In this document: one piece after another, positions 54,768 to 63,690 of the stretch
How the letters are laid out: the number at the start of each line of letters is the position of its first letter
How positions within the stretch are numbered: the first letter of the stretch is position 1
Assembly: GCF_016725325.1 (NCBI RefSeq)
Contig: NZ_CP068083.1
Span: 3,162,001-3,226,000 of the forward strand
DNA length: 64,000 nt
Reading direction: 5' to 3'
From: Sphingobacterium spiritivorum
Lineage (GTDB): Bacteria; Bacteroidota; Bacteroidia; Sphingobacteriales; Sphingobacteriaceae
The notes under the pieces: generated by a model
What the model saw: only the letters and a program-made list of their open reading frames with translations
Told to the model about the DNA's origin: nothing
Database searches by the model: none
Position numbers and translations under genes: made by a program

Positions 54768-55604
54768 TTAATCTAAGGGTAACCATATGTAAGTCATCTG
54801 GTCTTCTTCTGAATCCGTGTTGTCCGGGTGTTTCACATATTTTTCGATAACTGGCGTAGGAGCAAACTGTAGCCCTGCAGTCAGTATCCAGCCGGAATAT
54901 ATCTGGCTGTATGTATCTTCGATGGTGTCATATCTGCCGTGATGTGTAAATTGCGCATATTTTCCTCCGCCAATGGTCTTGGATGGCAGTCTGCTTGTCA
55001 GGGATTGCAGTGATGAACAGGTGTCGTACCTGCAGTTTAGATTTTCCCTGATAAGCGGTTCGTCAGCAACAACACCATAAAATTCATTACCCTGCTGCGG
55101 AAATTCGTATTGTAAGAATGTATCCCACTGAGATTCGATCTCTGTATCGATATAATTAATAAAGGAACTTTTGTAGTAAACTAGTGTGGGACGAACATAG
55201 ATAATCTCCGGTTTGAGAATCTGTTTCGCTTCGACGGGTAAAATGTCTGCTTTTGTAAATAGGGGCGTCTTTCCGGTTCGGGCTTCGGTCGGAGATATTA
55301 AAAAATGTTGTTTAAAAGCTTTTGAAAATGAGGCTACATTGTAAAATCCTACCTTTAATGCAATGACAGAAATGGAATGATCGCTGTAGAGTAACATTTT
55401 GTATGCATTTTCTACCCTCAACCTCTTTTGATAAGCACCAATAGTTTCCCCACACGTATAGCGGAATATCCGTTGAATATTTCTGTATGAATAATGGGAG
55501 ATATCTTCCAGTTGTTGAATAGAAATAAGCTGATCATAGTGTTTTTCTATAAAGTTCAAGGTGTTGTATACACAATTTAGATTTGAAGAAATAGCCTGTT
55601 TCAT
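54768..55604 (-). CDS. AraC-family regulator with GyrI-like C-terminal domain
   Basis: A 278-residue regulator. Two HTH motifs occupy residues 10-105 (QLEDISHYSYRNIQRIFRYT and ISVIALKVGFYNVASFSKAFKQHF). The C-terminal half (about 125-278) is a GyrI/effector-binding fold ending YTYIWLPL-like. This architecture responds to small hydrophobic or cationic ligands. It is transcribed toward the agmatine-deiminase-type gene 79 bp downstream and may control it. Confidence 0.88.
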   Translation of the reverse strand: MKQAISSNLNCVYNTLNFIEKHYDQLISIQQLEDISHYSYRNIQRIFRYTCGETIGAYQKRLRVENAYKMLLYSDHSISVIALKVGFYNVASFSKAFKQHFLISPTEARTGKTPLFTKADILPVEAKQILKPEIIYVRPTLVYYKSSFINYIDTEIESQWDTFLQYEFPQQGNEFYGVVADEPLIRENLNCRYDTCSSLQSLTSRLPSKTIGGGKYAQFTHHGRYDTIEDTYSQIYSGWILTAGLQFAPTPVIEKYVKHPDNTDSEEDQMTYIWLPLD

Positions 55605-55797
55605 CCGGATTTTGCATTATATAGTCAAATATACCTGAATCAAGTGGAGTGTTGAATTACCCTTATGTATCCTGATTATCTCTGTCTTTTCGACCCACCT
55701 TATTTAAACAAAATACTTTGATTGTTGTTGTAGTTTTATTGAGATTTAAAAATCTATTCAGTCTTTGTAGAATATTACCTGACCAAAATCCAGACAT

Positions 55798-56193
55798 ATG
55801 AAAGCGAAAAAAATATGGGCTAACTTCAGCGTTAAAGATGTGAACCGCACCCGCGAATTCTATACATATTTGGGATTTACACCAAATAAGATTAGCAATA
55901 ATCCTCAACTTGTCAGTTTTCTTTTCGGGGATAAGGACTTCGTTATCCATTTTTTTGAACAGGGATCCCAAATAGATACGTACTTATCTTCCGAAATACA
56001 CAACAGTGAAATTATATTCACACTTTCGGCAGAAACAGCTTCGGAAGTGAAAGAGTGGTCGGATAAAGTGAAACAAGCCGGAGGTACTGTTTTTAATGAA
56101 ATGACGAGAGATCATTCCAATTATTATGGATTCACCTTTGCAGATCCTGATGGTCACAGGTTTAATATACTCTTAATGGAGCCGGGAATGTGA
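55798..56193 (+). CDS. VOC-family protein (PhnB/glyoxalase-like)
   Basis: A 131-residue VOC protein with ANFSVKDVNRTREFYTYLGF at the start and YGFTFADPDGHRFNILLMEPG at the end, where DPDGH supplies a metal-type ligand. Short proteins of this kind lack a settled function. It diverges from the AraC gene. Substrate unknown. Confidence 0.85.
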   Translation: MKAKKIWANFSVKDVNRTREFYTYLGFTPNKISNNPQLVSFLFGDKDFVIHFFEQGSQIDTYLSSEIHNSEIIFTLSAETASEVKEWSDKVKQAGGTVFNEMTRDHSNYYGFTFADPDGHRFNILLMEPGM

Positions 56194-56214
56194 TGGAAAC
56201 AGCTGACTTCCTGT

Positions 56215-56511
56215 TTATGTTGAAGTTTTTCTTTGTCTTAAATATCTGTAGCAAAGAAAAATGATCAGGGTAATAATACCTCCAAATATAATATCCCCAA
56301 TTAGTGCATAGGCAGAAAATTGAGTTGACTCACCAATCATTCCTGTGGATAAGGACATTACATATACCGATTTTTCATAGATCGTTAAAGGAAATCCAAA
56401 TGACAGACTGCCATCATTATGGGTATCATCGTGGTAGCTAAGCAGGCATATACCAACAAAGACCAGTAATGTGCTGATACTATATTTTATGATGTTGTTT
56501 AGTCTTCTCAT
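56215..56511 (-). CDS. Small two-helix membrane protein
   Basis: A 98-residue protein with two membrane helices (about 8-25 and 68-88), a polar middle (SYHDDTHNDGSLSFGF) and a basic tail (CYRYLRQRKTST). The topology suggests both ends in the cytoplasm. No family recognised. It lies between a converging VOC gene and the TPR-HTH gene on its own strand. Confidence 0.65.
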   Translation of the reverse strand: MRRLNNIIKYSISTLLVFVGICLLSYHDDTHNDGSLSFGFPLTIYEKSVYVMSLSTGMIGESTQFSAYALIGDIIFGGIITLIIFLCYRYLRQRKTST

Positions 56512-56570
56512 CTGTGATTATTAACCCTACCTTTTAAAATTACCAAAAGGGACTATGATCTGCAGATTTT

Positions 56571-58418
56571 TTATACAATATTCTTAAGGTAGCCTGCAAG
56601 ATCTGTCTCTGCATTCAGATTAAACTTTTGTTTGAGACGATATTTGGTCATACGTACGCTTTTGGGTTCTACATTGAGCAGATGGGCAATTTGCTTGGTC
56701 TCCATACCGAGATAAAAATAAGCGCAATACTTTAAATCAAGGTTTGTCAGTTTCTGCCGGGCACTGTCATTGAGATTCTTAAAGAAATCGGGATGTAGCT
56801 CCTGTATACGGAACCGGGCTTTCTCAAACTCGTTGTCCATACGATACTCTTCTTTTACTACCTGCCGGATATTAATGTTTTTATCGGATAATTTGCTTTC
56901 CAGCTGTTGAAGAACTTCGTTTTTATGCTGCAAATGGAGTTGGTTTGCGAGCACTTCACGCTGTAGTTGTTCTTGTTTCAGTGTAAGCAGCTCCTGTTCA
57001 GCTTTTAGCCTGGCTTTCTCTTCTTGTTCCAGTTTATACTGAATTTCTGCTTCATGTTTTTCAGTGGTCAGTTTTTTCTCACTTTCTAAGGAAAGACGTA
57101 GCTTAAAATGATATGACCGAAACATGAAGAATGCACCAGCCAGACCGATAATTCCTAATCCTATATACAGGAGTTTTTCACGCTTCAGGCTGGCCGCCTT
57201 TTCTGTCAGAGCTTGAAATTCAGCTTCCCTTTTTTGAGTCTGATACTGTGCTTCCAGTTTTTTTGCGGTGGCAGCCTGGTTTTCATTATACAACAGGCTG
57301 TTGTATTCTGTAGTTTTGGTCTGGTATTCATATGCTTTCTGAAAATTTCGCTGATTCGCATACAATTTTGCCAGATCACTTACAATACTCAGCAGTGTAT
57401 AATAATAAATGGGGTTTTGAGTCATGGCTACGGCTTCAGCCTTAAGTAAGTACTGTTCAGACAGCAGAATATTATTATCCTTCATGGCCAGGTTGCTCAA
57501 AATACCAAGTGCACCCGTCTGAACGGGTTGACTGTTGGATATATTTCGTGTAAGACGTAGTATTTCATTTGAGACACTTTCAATTTCCTTTCGTACTGCG
57601 GGTTTGATTACCGGATACATCAAATTATAATTTGCCAGATTCAGTAAAGATAACGCATAGGTGTATTCTGAAATATGTCCCGGAAAACGGTGGTACAGTG
57701 CTACGGCCTTTTGACACATCTCCACCACAGCATCCAGATCTTTGATATTCCCGGTTTTCTCATATTTATATGCATAGCATACCGCTAATGCAGAGTATGC
57801 AGAGCTCAGCATATTTTTATTTCCGGATATTTCAGAAAACGTTATTGCTTTTTTAGCATACAGAGTTGCATTTTCAGCATCATTCCATTCCGAATAGATG
57901 CCATAAAGGATATAGTTGAGTTTCGCTTTTAGCAACACTTCATCAGGTTGTTTTTCTAGTTCCGGTAAGATGGTCTGAGCCAGTTTTATGGCATTCTCAT
58001 ATTCTCCTAAAGTGTTGTAATAATATATACGGAGATAACTGGCATACCATTGCGCGATTTTATTAGCGGCTTTTTTTGCGGCTTTGTCTGTTGCTTCCAG
58101 ATTTGTCTGAAACGTATCGTATTCCGATTTATTGAGTATGATTACCCCTCTCTGAACCAGCGCTTTCACTTGTTCTGTGTAATTGTCCACATTTTTAGCT
58201 AACAGAAGTTGCTGCTGGAGCGTTGTTTCTGCTAAGGAATACTTGTCGTTTATCCGATACAGTTCCGTAAGCTCGTTGTAAATTCTGAATTTTTCGGTAG
58301 CAGAAACAGCTCTGTTTTTCAGCCTGTTCTGTAAGCTGTCTATAAGCGAATTTTGTGCATCACAGTATGTAGCAATACAAAACAGTATTATAAATAGAAA
58401 ACAGGAGTTGATTTTCAT
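56571..58418 (-). CDS. TPR sensor protein with membrane helix and C-terminal HTH
   Basis: A 615-residue protein. A signal peptide (MKINSCFLFIILFCIATYCDAQ) is followed by tetratricopeptide-like helical repeats (about 25-390). One membrane helix follows (LLYIGLGIIGLAGAFFMF), then a long coiled coil (LKAEQELLTLKQEQLQREVL). A LuxR-like HTH ends the protein (YLGMETKQIAHLLNVEPKSV, RMTKYRLKQKFNL). The TPRs would be periplasmic and the HTH cytoplasmic, an architecture seen in Bacteroidota one-component regulators. ATG 58418 is used because it begins the signal peptide. DUF4870 lies divergently upstream. Confidence 0.88.
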   Translation of the reverse strand: MKINSCFLFIILFCIATYCDAQNSLIDSLQNRLKNRAVSATEKFRIYNELTELYRINDKYSLAETTLQQQLLLAKNVDNYTEQVKALVQRGVIILNKSEYDTFQTNLEATDKAAKKAANKIAQWYASYLRIYYYNTLGEYENAIKLAQTILPELEKQPDEVLLKAKLNYILYGIYSEWNDAENATLYAKKAITFSEISGNKNMLSSAYSALAVCYAYKYEKTGNIKDLDAVVEMCQKAVALYHRFPGHISEYTYALSLLNLANYNLMYPVIKPAVRKEIESVSNEILRLTRNISNSQPVQTGALGILSNLAMKDNNILLSEQYLLKAEAVAMTQNPIYYYTLLSIVSDLAKLYANQRNFQKAYEYQTKTTEYNSLLYNENQAATAKKLEAQYQTQKREAEFQALTEKAASLKREKLLYIGLGIIGLAGAFFMFRSYHFKLRLSLESEKKLTTEKHEAEIQYKLEQEEKARLKAEQELLTLKQEQLQREVLANQLHLQHKNEVLQQLESKLSDKNINIRQVVKEEYRMDNEFEKARFRIQELHPDFFKNLNDSARQKLTNLDLKYCAYFYLGMETKQIAHLLNVEPKSVRMTKYRLKQKFNLNAETDLAGYLKNIV

Positions 58419-58518
58419 GACGTTAAAGTACAAAAATTGTAGACACACAGCAATGATTTGTCAAGGTTTTGAAATAGCCTGTTAATATATAATGTGTTGA
58501 TTTTTAAATTTTTAAAAA

Positions 58519-58571
58519 GTTTTGTAGTCGTTTTGTAGTAGCCTGATGTTGTTGTAGTAGCTGTTTTGTAG
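58519..58571. repeat. Short direct repeats GTTTTGTAG in a divergent promoter region
   Basis: GTTTTGTAG occurs at 58519-58527, 58530-58538 and 58563-58571, and the related GTTGTAG lies between. They sit between the divergent TPR-HTH and DUF4870 genes and may be a binding site. Simple-sequence origin is possible. Confidence 0.35.
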
Positions 58572-58663
58572 GTATTCAAAAATAAATTTTCTGCTGAAAT
58601 ACCTGCAACTTTGAATCAACGAATTCTAAATACAAAATTTTAAACTTTATCAAATACATTATC

Positions 58664-58984
58664 ATGGACAACAAAACAATCTCAATCCTGTCATACATTA
58701 CGTTAATCGGATGGCTTATTGCTTATTTTTCAGGGAAAGAAAAAGCAGACGATGCTGCAAAATATCATTTGAAGCAGGGGCTCGGTTTGATTGTGTTTTC
58801 TTTTGCATTGAGTATTGCGCTTCAAATAGTAATGAGCATTACGCATATCTATGCACTAAGCTATATCAGTATTATTTCTCTTGTGCTTCTTATTATCGGA
58901 GCTATCAATGCTTCGAATGGAGCTAAGAAGCCACTTCCGTTAATAGGTGGATTTTTTGAAAATAAATTCGCTTTTATCGGATAG
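58664..58984 (+). CDS. DUF4870 membrane protein (copy 2)
   Basis: A 106-residue paralogue of the gene at 48630: ILSYITLIGWLIAYFSGKEK, YHLKQGLGL, LPLIGGFFENKFAF. Three membrane helices. It is divergent from a membrane-bound TPR-HTH regulator that may control it, whereas copy 1 lies next to a small membrane protein. Function unknown. Confidence 0.85.
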   Translation: MDNKTISILSYITLIGWLIAYFSGKEKADDAAKYHLKQGLGLIVFSFALSIALQIVMSITHIYALSYISIISLVLLIIGAINASNGAKKPLPLIGGFFENKFAFIG

Positions 58985-59160
58985 GTTCTCTTCTGATCAG
59001 AGAAATTTCGCTTTTCATTTGGGGAAAGTTTTATTAAAAGGGTGTTTTAGCAGTGTTGTGATTGACTTAAACAGCCAAACTATTATCTGTTGACAGGAAC
59101 TGTTTTCAAACAAGGAATCAGTTCCTTTTTCGGATACTTCAAATTTTTACAAACAGAATA

Positions 59161-59622
59161 ATGCAGGCATACAAATATCTTACACCGGACGGTAATGGTT
59201 ATAAACTGAAAAGTTTTATTTCTTTTTTTCATGTCATCATTGTGGTCTGGTGGCTTATCGGGTTAGTAATAGTAGTCTATAGCGACCATTTAAAAACAGG
59301 TCTTAGCATTATTGCTTTTACCTCGCTACTGTTGGTTTTGGTGGTTTTAAGAAATTCCAAAACCAGAATATTTCCTGATGATAAAAATTTCAGAATTGAT
59401 ACAGGAGTAAGGGGACAAGCTCCTTTGCAGTATAGTTTTTCGGAAATTGAAAGGTTAGAAATACAGGTTATCAAATGGATTTTCGGAATACCCATCCATG
59501 TTACTTTGTATGTGAAATTTAAATCTGCTGATAAAACAAAACGTTTTGAGCTGGCTTCGTCTTTCAGTAAGAAAAACATACAACAGTTGTACAACGAACT
59601 GGAAGAAGTCTTAAATCAATAA
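59161..59622 (+). CDS. Two-helix membrane protein with PH-like tail (paralogue A)
   Basis: A 153-residue protein. Two adjacent membrane helices lie at about 20-65, followed by a beta-rich cytoplasmic tail (IDTGVRGQAPLQYSFSEIER, VTLYVKFKSADKTKRFELAS) that resembles a bacterial PH-like domain. Layout and wording resemble the gene at 60282 (ELASSF-xxK against QLAQSFFTR), so both appear to be divergent paralogues. It starts a four-gene group with 16 bp to the lipoprotein gene. Confidence 0.7.
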   Translation: MQAYKYLTPDGNGYKLKSFISFFHVIIVVWWLIGLVIVVYSDHLKTGLSIIAFTSLLLVLVVLRNSKTRIFPDDKNFRIDTGVRGQAPLQYSFSEIERLEIQVIKWIFGIPIHVTLYVKFKSADKTKRFELASSFSKKNIQQLYNELEEVLNQ

Positions 59623-59638
59623 TATAAAAAGGGGATCA

Positions 59639-60214
59639 ATGAAAAGAATATACTATGTAATATATGTCCTGTTTCTGTGTTTAATTTCCTGCGGGCTGGG
59701 AGGGAAAAGTTACCCTGAAACAGTGTTTGAAAAAGTAAAACTGAACAGTAATAAAATCCCTAACGGATTTAAACAGCATTTTAAGGAGATTCGGGGACAA
59801 CTGAAAGTAGGAAACCTGGTTATTGTTACTCCTCAAAATGAAGTGAAAAAGGTGAATGCTACGGAGTATGTGCAAAACCGATATATAAATATGTTTGATA
59901 ATGATATCCGTGACCTGAAAGATCTTAAATCCAATGAGGAAACAGCGCCTATACTGAAAGCGGCTTTGGATATGTTTCAGTACGCAGATGATATTTATAA
60001 AAATGATTTCCCCCGAATTGCCAAAATGATTGATGAGGGCAGACCAGCAGCTGAAATTGATGCAGCTATTGCAGAACTGGAAGAAGAAAAAAGTGCTTTG
60101 ATGGATGAAAAATATAATAGCGTACATGATATGATTATGCCTTATGCAGACAGGCACGGAGTGCAATATAAGATGTTGAAGACACCGGGCTTTGGTAAAT
60201 CTTCTGATCACTAA
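59639..60214 (+). CDS. Lipoprotein, family unknown
   Basis: A 191-residue lipoprotein: MKRIYYVIYVLFLCLISC puts the lipobox cysteine at 18. The mature part is highly helical and acidic, with an alanine/glutamate-rich coiled coil (AAEIDAAIAELEEEKSALMD, about 140-160). No named family. It is sandwiched between membrane proteins of one paralogous type, 16 bp behind the first and 67 bp before the second, so they probably act together at the envelope. Confidence 0.75.
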   Translation: MKRIYYVIYVLFLCLISCGLGGKSYPETVFEKVKLNSNKIPNGFKQHFKEIRGQLKVGNLVIVTPQNEVKKVNATEYVQNRYINMFDNDIRDLKDLKSNEETAPILKAALDMFQYADDIYKNDFPRIAKMIDEGRPAAEIDAAIAELEEEKSALMDEKYNSVHDMIMPYADRHGVQYKMLKTPGFGKSSDH

Positions 60215-60281
60215 GCCACAAAGGAAACACTTTATCAAATGTAGGTTAACATCATACTCTTGAAAAACAGGAAATAAACAA

Positions 60282-60740
60282 ATGAAAAAATTTACAAGAA
60301 GCGGAAGCGAATACAAACTAAATCCGCAATGGGGGCTGTATATTCCTTTGGTTGGAACCTTTTTATTGTTCACTATTGCGGGTTTTACAGCAATGCCTGA
60401 ATCTTCGTTTAAGTGGTGGATGACAGGAACAACAGTGTTGTTAATGCTTTCTATTTTAAACAGTTTCCTGATCATCAATGTAGATAAAAGAGAAATCCGT
60501 ACCAAAACGGGACTGATAAAAGCTTCTAAAACGATTCCTTTTGCAGATTTAACTGGTTTCACCATTCATAAAACATTACAGCTTGGTTTTATTACTACGA
60601 ATGTGGGACTTGTCGCCAATTATTGTGATAAAGAGGGAAAGACGAAAGAGGTACAGTTGGCACAAAGCTTTTTTACCAGACCTATACAACATATACTAAA
60701 CGAAATAGACGAAATAATAAGTGATGAACATCAAAGATAA
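60282..60740 (+). CDS. Two-helix membrane protein with PH-like tail (paralogue B)
   Basis: A 152-residue protein. Two membrane helices (about 20-65) precede a beta-rich tail (INVDKREIRTKTGLIKASKT, IPFADLTGFTIHK). It resembles paralogue A in layout, with the tail ending in a helix (IQHILNEIDEII) where A has IQQLYNELEEVL. Its 3' end overlaps the next gene by 17 bp, so the two are translationally coupled. Confidence 0.7.
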   Translation: MKKFTRSGSEYKLNPQWGLYIPLVGTFLLFTIAGFTAMPESSFKWWMTGTTVLLMLSILNSFLIINVDKREIRTKTGLIKASKTIPFADLTGFTIHKTLQLGFITTNVGLVANYCDKEGKTKEVQLAQSFFTRPIQHILNEIDEIISDEHQR

Positions 60741-61224
60741 ACTCAGATTTGAGAATGCATCTGACGGAATCTCTCTACAGCCTAACCGAAAAATTATATC
60801 CTCGCTGTTATGCTATGCTGTAGCAGTCCTAATAGCTGTTGTCGTACTGAATTTGTTTGCTCAGCAACTTGGCGAAGGTGGTATGATCTTATGTTTAGCT
60901 ATAATCATCTATTTTATACTTCATGGATTATACGATATACTTTTTCGCTTAAATGTGCGGTACATTTTTGACCGGTACAATCGGATTATCTATCGGGAGA
61001 ATCATCCTTTTGGGCGACGAAAGCTGATGATGTTTGATGAAGCTGTGATTTTTATTAATGCAGATTCAGGCAACTGGCATTATAGTCTGGGTGTAAAGAA
61101 GCAGCAGTTTTTAAAGAATTATAAGATCAGCCCCAATTACAGTAACGGAAAGATTTCGGAAAAGCAGGTCATGGAATTTGAAGAAGAAATATTAGATCCT
61201 TTATTACTATTACTGGAATCCTAG
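60724..61224 (+). CDS. Two-helix membrane protein with beta-rich tail (paralogue C)
   Basis: A 166-residue protein with two membrane helices (about 25-70) and a beta-rich tail (YIFDRYNRIIYRENHPFGRR, AVIFINADSGNWHYSLGVKK). The topology matches paralogues A and B, but the sequence is more distant. ATG 60724 is used; GTG 60721 would add one residue. It ends the four-gene group, followed by a terminator. No known function. Confidence 0.68.
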   Translation: MNIKDKLRFENASDGISLQPNRKIISSLLCYAVAVLIAVVVLNLFAQQLGEGGMILCLAIIIYFILHGLYDILFRLNVRYIFDRYNRIIYRENHPFGRRKLMMFDEAVIFINADSGNWHYSLGVKKQQFLKNYKISPNYSNGKISEKQVMEFEEEILDPLLLLLES

Positions 61225-61262
61225 AAAATGCGAATGTGTTAGAGAAGTCTTTAATATAACAG

Positions 61263-61290
61263 AAAAGCTCAGCTGTATGATTGAGCTTTT
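61263..61290 (+). terminator. Terminator of the four-gene membrane/lipoprotein group
   Basis: AAAAGCTCA and TGAGCTTTT enclose a 10-nt loop, followed by ATTATTT. The rest of 61225-61550 shows no gene. Confidence 0.75.
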
Positions 61291-61550
61291 ATTATTTAAT
61301 CTCCTGCTGTAAAAAAACAAAGCCTGGAAATAGCTGATTTGACAGAAGAGTTATCATTAAAAAAGCAATTTAAAGAACGAAAATAGGAGTGCTTTACATT
61401 ACATATTGCATCTTTCCAAATAAAAAGCTAACCACGAACCATTTTATCAACAACCTGTGAATTTTTGATAAGCTTTGCAATAGTTTCACTTTTTTTGACG
61501 TCTTATCTTAAAATGTAATACCTGATTCAGATTCATCAAATTACCATCTC

Positions 61551-62779
61551 ATGAAAAATTTAGTAAAAACCAGTATACTGTCCTTCCTTATAGTAGTACA
61601 CATCTTAATTCTTCCTATTAGCAAGGCTCAAAAAATTACTCATTATGAAGGTACAATCTCTATCGATTCATTGAAAATTATCAATGCAGCATTTAATATG
61701 GATTATCAAAATGCAGATAAGAATGAGCTTGACTTCTATATCAATAAGAATGCAGATATTAAACAGCTCCGGTTCGGGAATAAATCTGTAGACTATAAAA
61801 TTGATGGTGTTGACGAGGATCTCAAAAAAATAAGCATTAAAAATACATTTCCAGAAAAGTTTGTGTTGAATATCGTATATACCTATCCTCTGGAAAAGAT
61901 TGAGAGTAAGATATTTGCTTATAATCCCGAATGGATTGAGTTAAGCCTTTATACTGGTTGGTTTCCTGTAAATATTGATGACAAAAACTATTCGTATAAA
62001 TTACAGTTTAAAGTACCCCAAAATTATGAGATTATTGCTAATGGTGTACTTCGAAAAAGGGTGAATACACTATTATAAGCAATACGAATAACCACTTTGA
62101 TATCCCTATTGTCCTTTCAGGTAAATTCCAGCGATTCAGTATCGCTAATAATAAAATAAAATTTTACGGAGTACAGCTTTCCGCTGAAAAGATAGAGGAG
62201 ATACAGAAAACGTCTCTTGAGATGTACAACTTTTATGAAAGCAGATTTGGAAAAAGTGCTACAGATAAGCTGATCGTGACAGTAAATTCTTTTGCTCATG
62301 ATATGTCTTATGCAAGAAGAGGATTTATCTCTTTATCATTACTGGATAATTATGGTCTTGTCGATCGAAAAGTGATGGCTCATGAAATCGCACACCTGTG
62401 GTGGCAAAATGCAAAGACAGGGGTGTGGGAAGACTGGCTGAATGAATCTTTTGCTGAATTTTCCACTTTGAAATGGATGGAGAAAACGCTCCCGGATGAA
62501 ATGTTTCATAAACAACTCAAAAGATATGAAGAGGCGTATAAAAAAACTGTAAAAATCTCAAAAACGAAAACAGGAGATAGTGACTGGTACTCGATTGCTT
62601 ATTTCAAAGGGCCTTTTATGTTATATCAGCTGGAAAAAAGTATAGGAGAGGAAAAAATGCTGCAATTTTTGAAAAAGGTCTACAAAAACAAGATCTCCAC
62701 CACAGAAAAATTAATAGCGTTGTTAAAAAACTATGCTGATGATAAGTCTGTAAAAATATTAGAAAATGAAATCTATTAA
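61551..62779 (+). pseudogene. M1-type aminopeptidase broken by one frameshift
   Basis: Two frames join into one protein of about 409 residues. The first (61551-62078) has a signal peptide (MKNLVKTSILSFLIVVHILI) and a beta-rich M1 N-terminal domain. It leaves frame near 62050-62062 at CTTCGAAAAAGGG. The other frame continues GEYTIISNTNNHFDIPIVLS without a stop into the catalytic domain. There the gluzincin site is intact: MAHEIAHLWWQ followed 19 residues later by the glutamate in LNESFAEF. One extra A in the A5 run restores the frame. The reading is either a sequencing error or a recent inactivating deletion. Confidence 0.8.
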
Positions 62780-62933
62780 ATACCATAGCTGAAACGGTTG
62801 TTTCAATATCACGGATCTCGAAATGATAAGGTATGACCAGATAAAACCACCGGATGTAGCAGCATAATTGAGGGGAAATTACTAATTACATGGGTTTTAT
62901 AATCCATAAGATTGATCTCATGAATTAAGTGCT

Positions 62934-63428
62934 TTAAAGACTTGCTATCAATCTATCTTCAACAAAAACAAATGGCAACAGGCTTTTAATTCCGTTAACT
63001 TTCAAGACTTCCCCATTAAGACAATAAAACAATACCTGAATAGGTCTGTTCTGTTTCATTTCAAATTCGGCCATTACCTGTAAACAGGCTCCGCAAGAAG
63101 TTATTGGTTTGGTAATTTCAAAAGCATTTGTTTGAGCAGTAATAGCCATACTCTCTATTACTCCATCCGGATGCATCACTCCAATTGCAAAAAGCGCAAC
63201 CCGTTCGGCACATAACCCTGAAGGATAAGCTACATTTTCCTGATTACTGCCTAAAAAAGTCTCACCTGATTCAAGCCGAATGGCTGTACCTACTCTAAAT
63301 TTGGAATAAGGAGAGTAAGAACTTTCCAGTGCCTTCTCGGCCATATCACATAAATTTTTGTCTGTCTCGCTTAACTCTTCAATATTGGTATAATGCTCGT
63401 AAGTTATATTTAAATCGATCGATCTCAT
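62934..63428 (-). CDS. cdd: Cytidine deaminase
   Basis: A 164-residue enzyme that deaminates cytidine and deoxycytidine in pyrimidine salvage. Conserved parts are YSPYSKFRVGTAI near 37, the active-site CAE in SGLCAERVALF near 73, and the zinc pair in TSCGACLQVMAEF near 112; the consensus PCGxCRQ reads SCGACLQ. Slightly longer than the homotetrameric type of about 130 residues, as usual in Bacteroidota. Transcribed leftward with its own 260-bp upstream gap. Confidence 0.92.
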   Translation of the reverse strand: MRSIDLNITYEHYTNIEELSETDKNLCDMAEKALESSYSPYSKFRVGTAIRLESGETFLGSNQENVAYPSGLCAERVALFAIGVMHPDGVIESMAITAQTNAFEITKPITSCGACLQVMAEFEMKQNRPIQVLFYCLNGEVLKVNGIKSLLPFVFVEDRLIASL

Positions 63429-63690
63429 CTTAATGTCTTTACTAAAATAAACCCCCGATAATTTTAATATCGGGCAAACAAATTAGGGTAATTTATTGGA
63501 TTATTAAAATAAATATGATGTTGTACCCGATTTCGGCTGCCTGGCTATTGAAATATATAAATGTGTAGGTAAGCTGATGAAATCCGATCTAATGAGTGTT
63601 TGGGTTTTGTAAACACTTAAATGTGAGTTTTATATCTGTATAATTGTTATATTTATTCAGATTAAGCTGCCGGTAAAAATAGCGAAACAG
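63429..63690. other. Intergenic gap without recognised features
   Basis: Between divergent cdd and the final gene. CCCGATAATTTTAATATCGGG (63454-63474) is a small palindrome just upstream of cdd and might be an operator. No clear promoter was identified. Confidence 0.4.

Noticed and set aside
59681..60565. Minus-strand ORF of 294 codons opposite the lipoprotein genes
   Set aside because: Cys/Phe/Ile-rich translation typical of an antisense frame. The plus strand carries two better genes with a lipobox and membrane helices.
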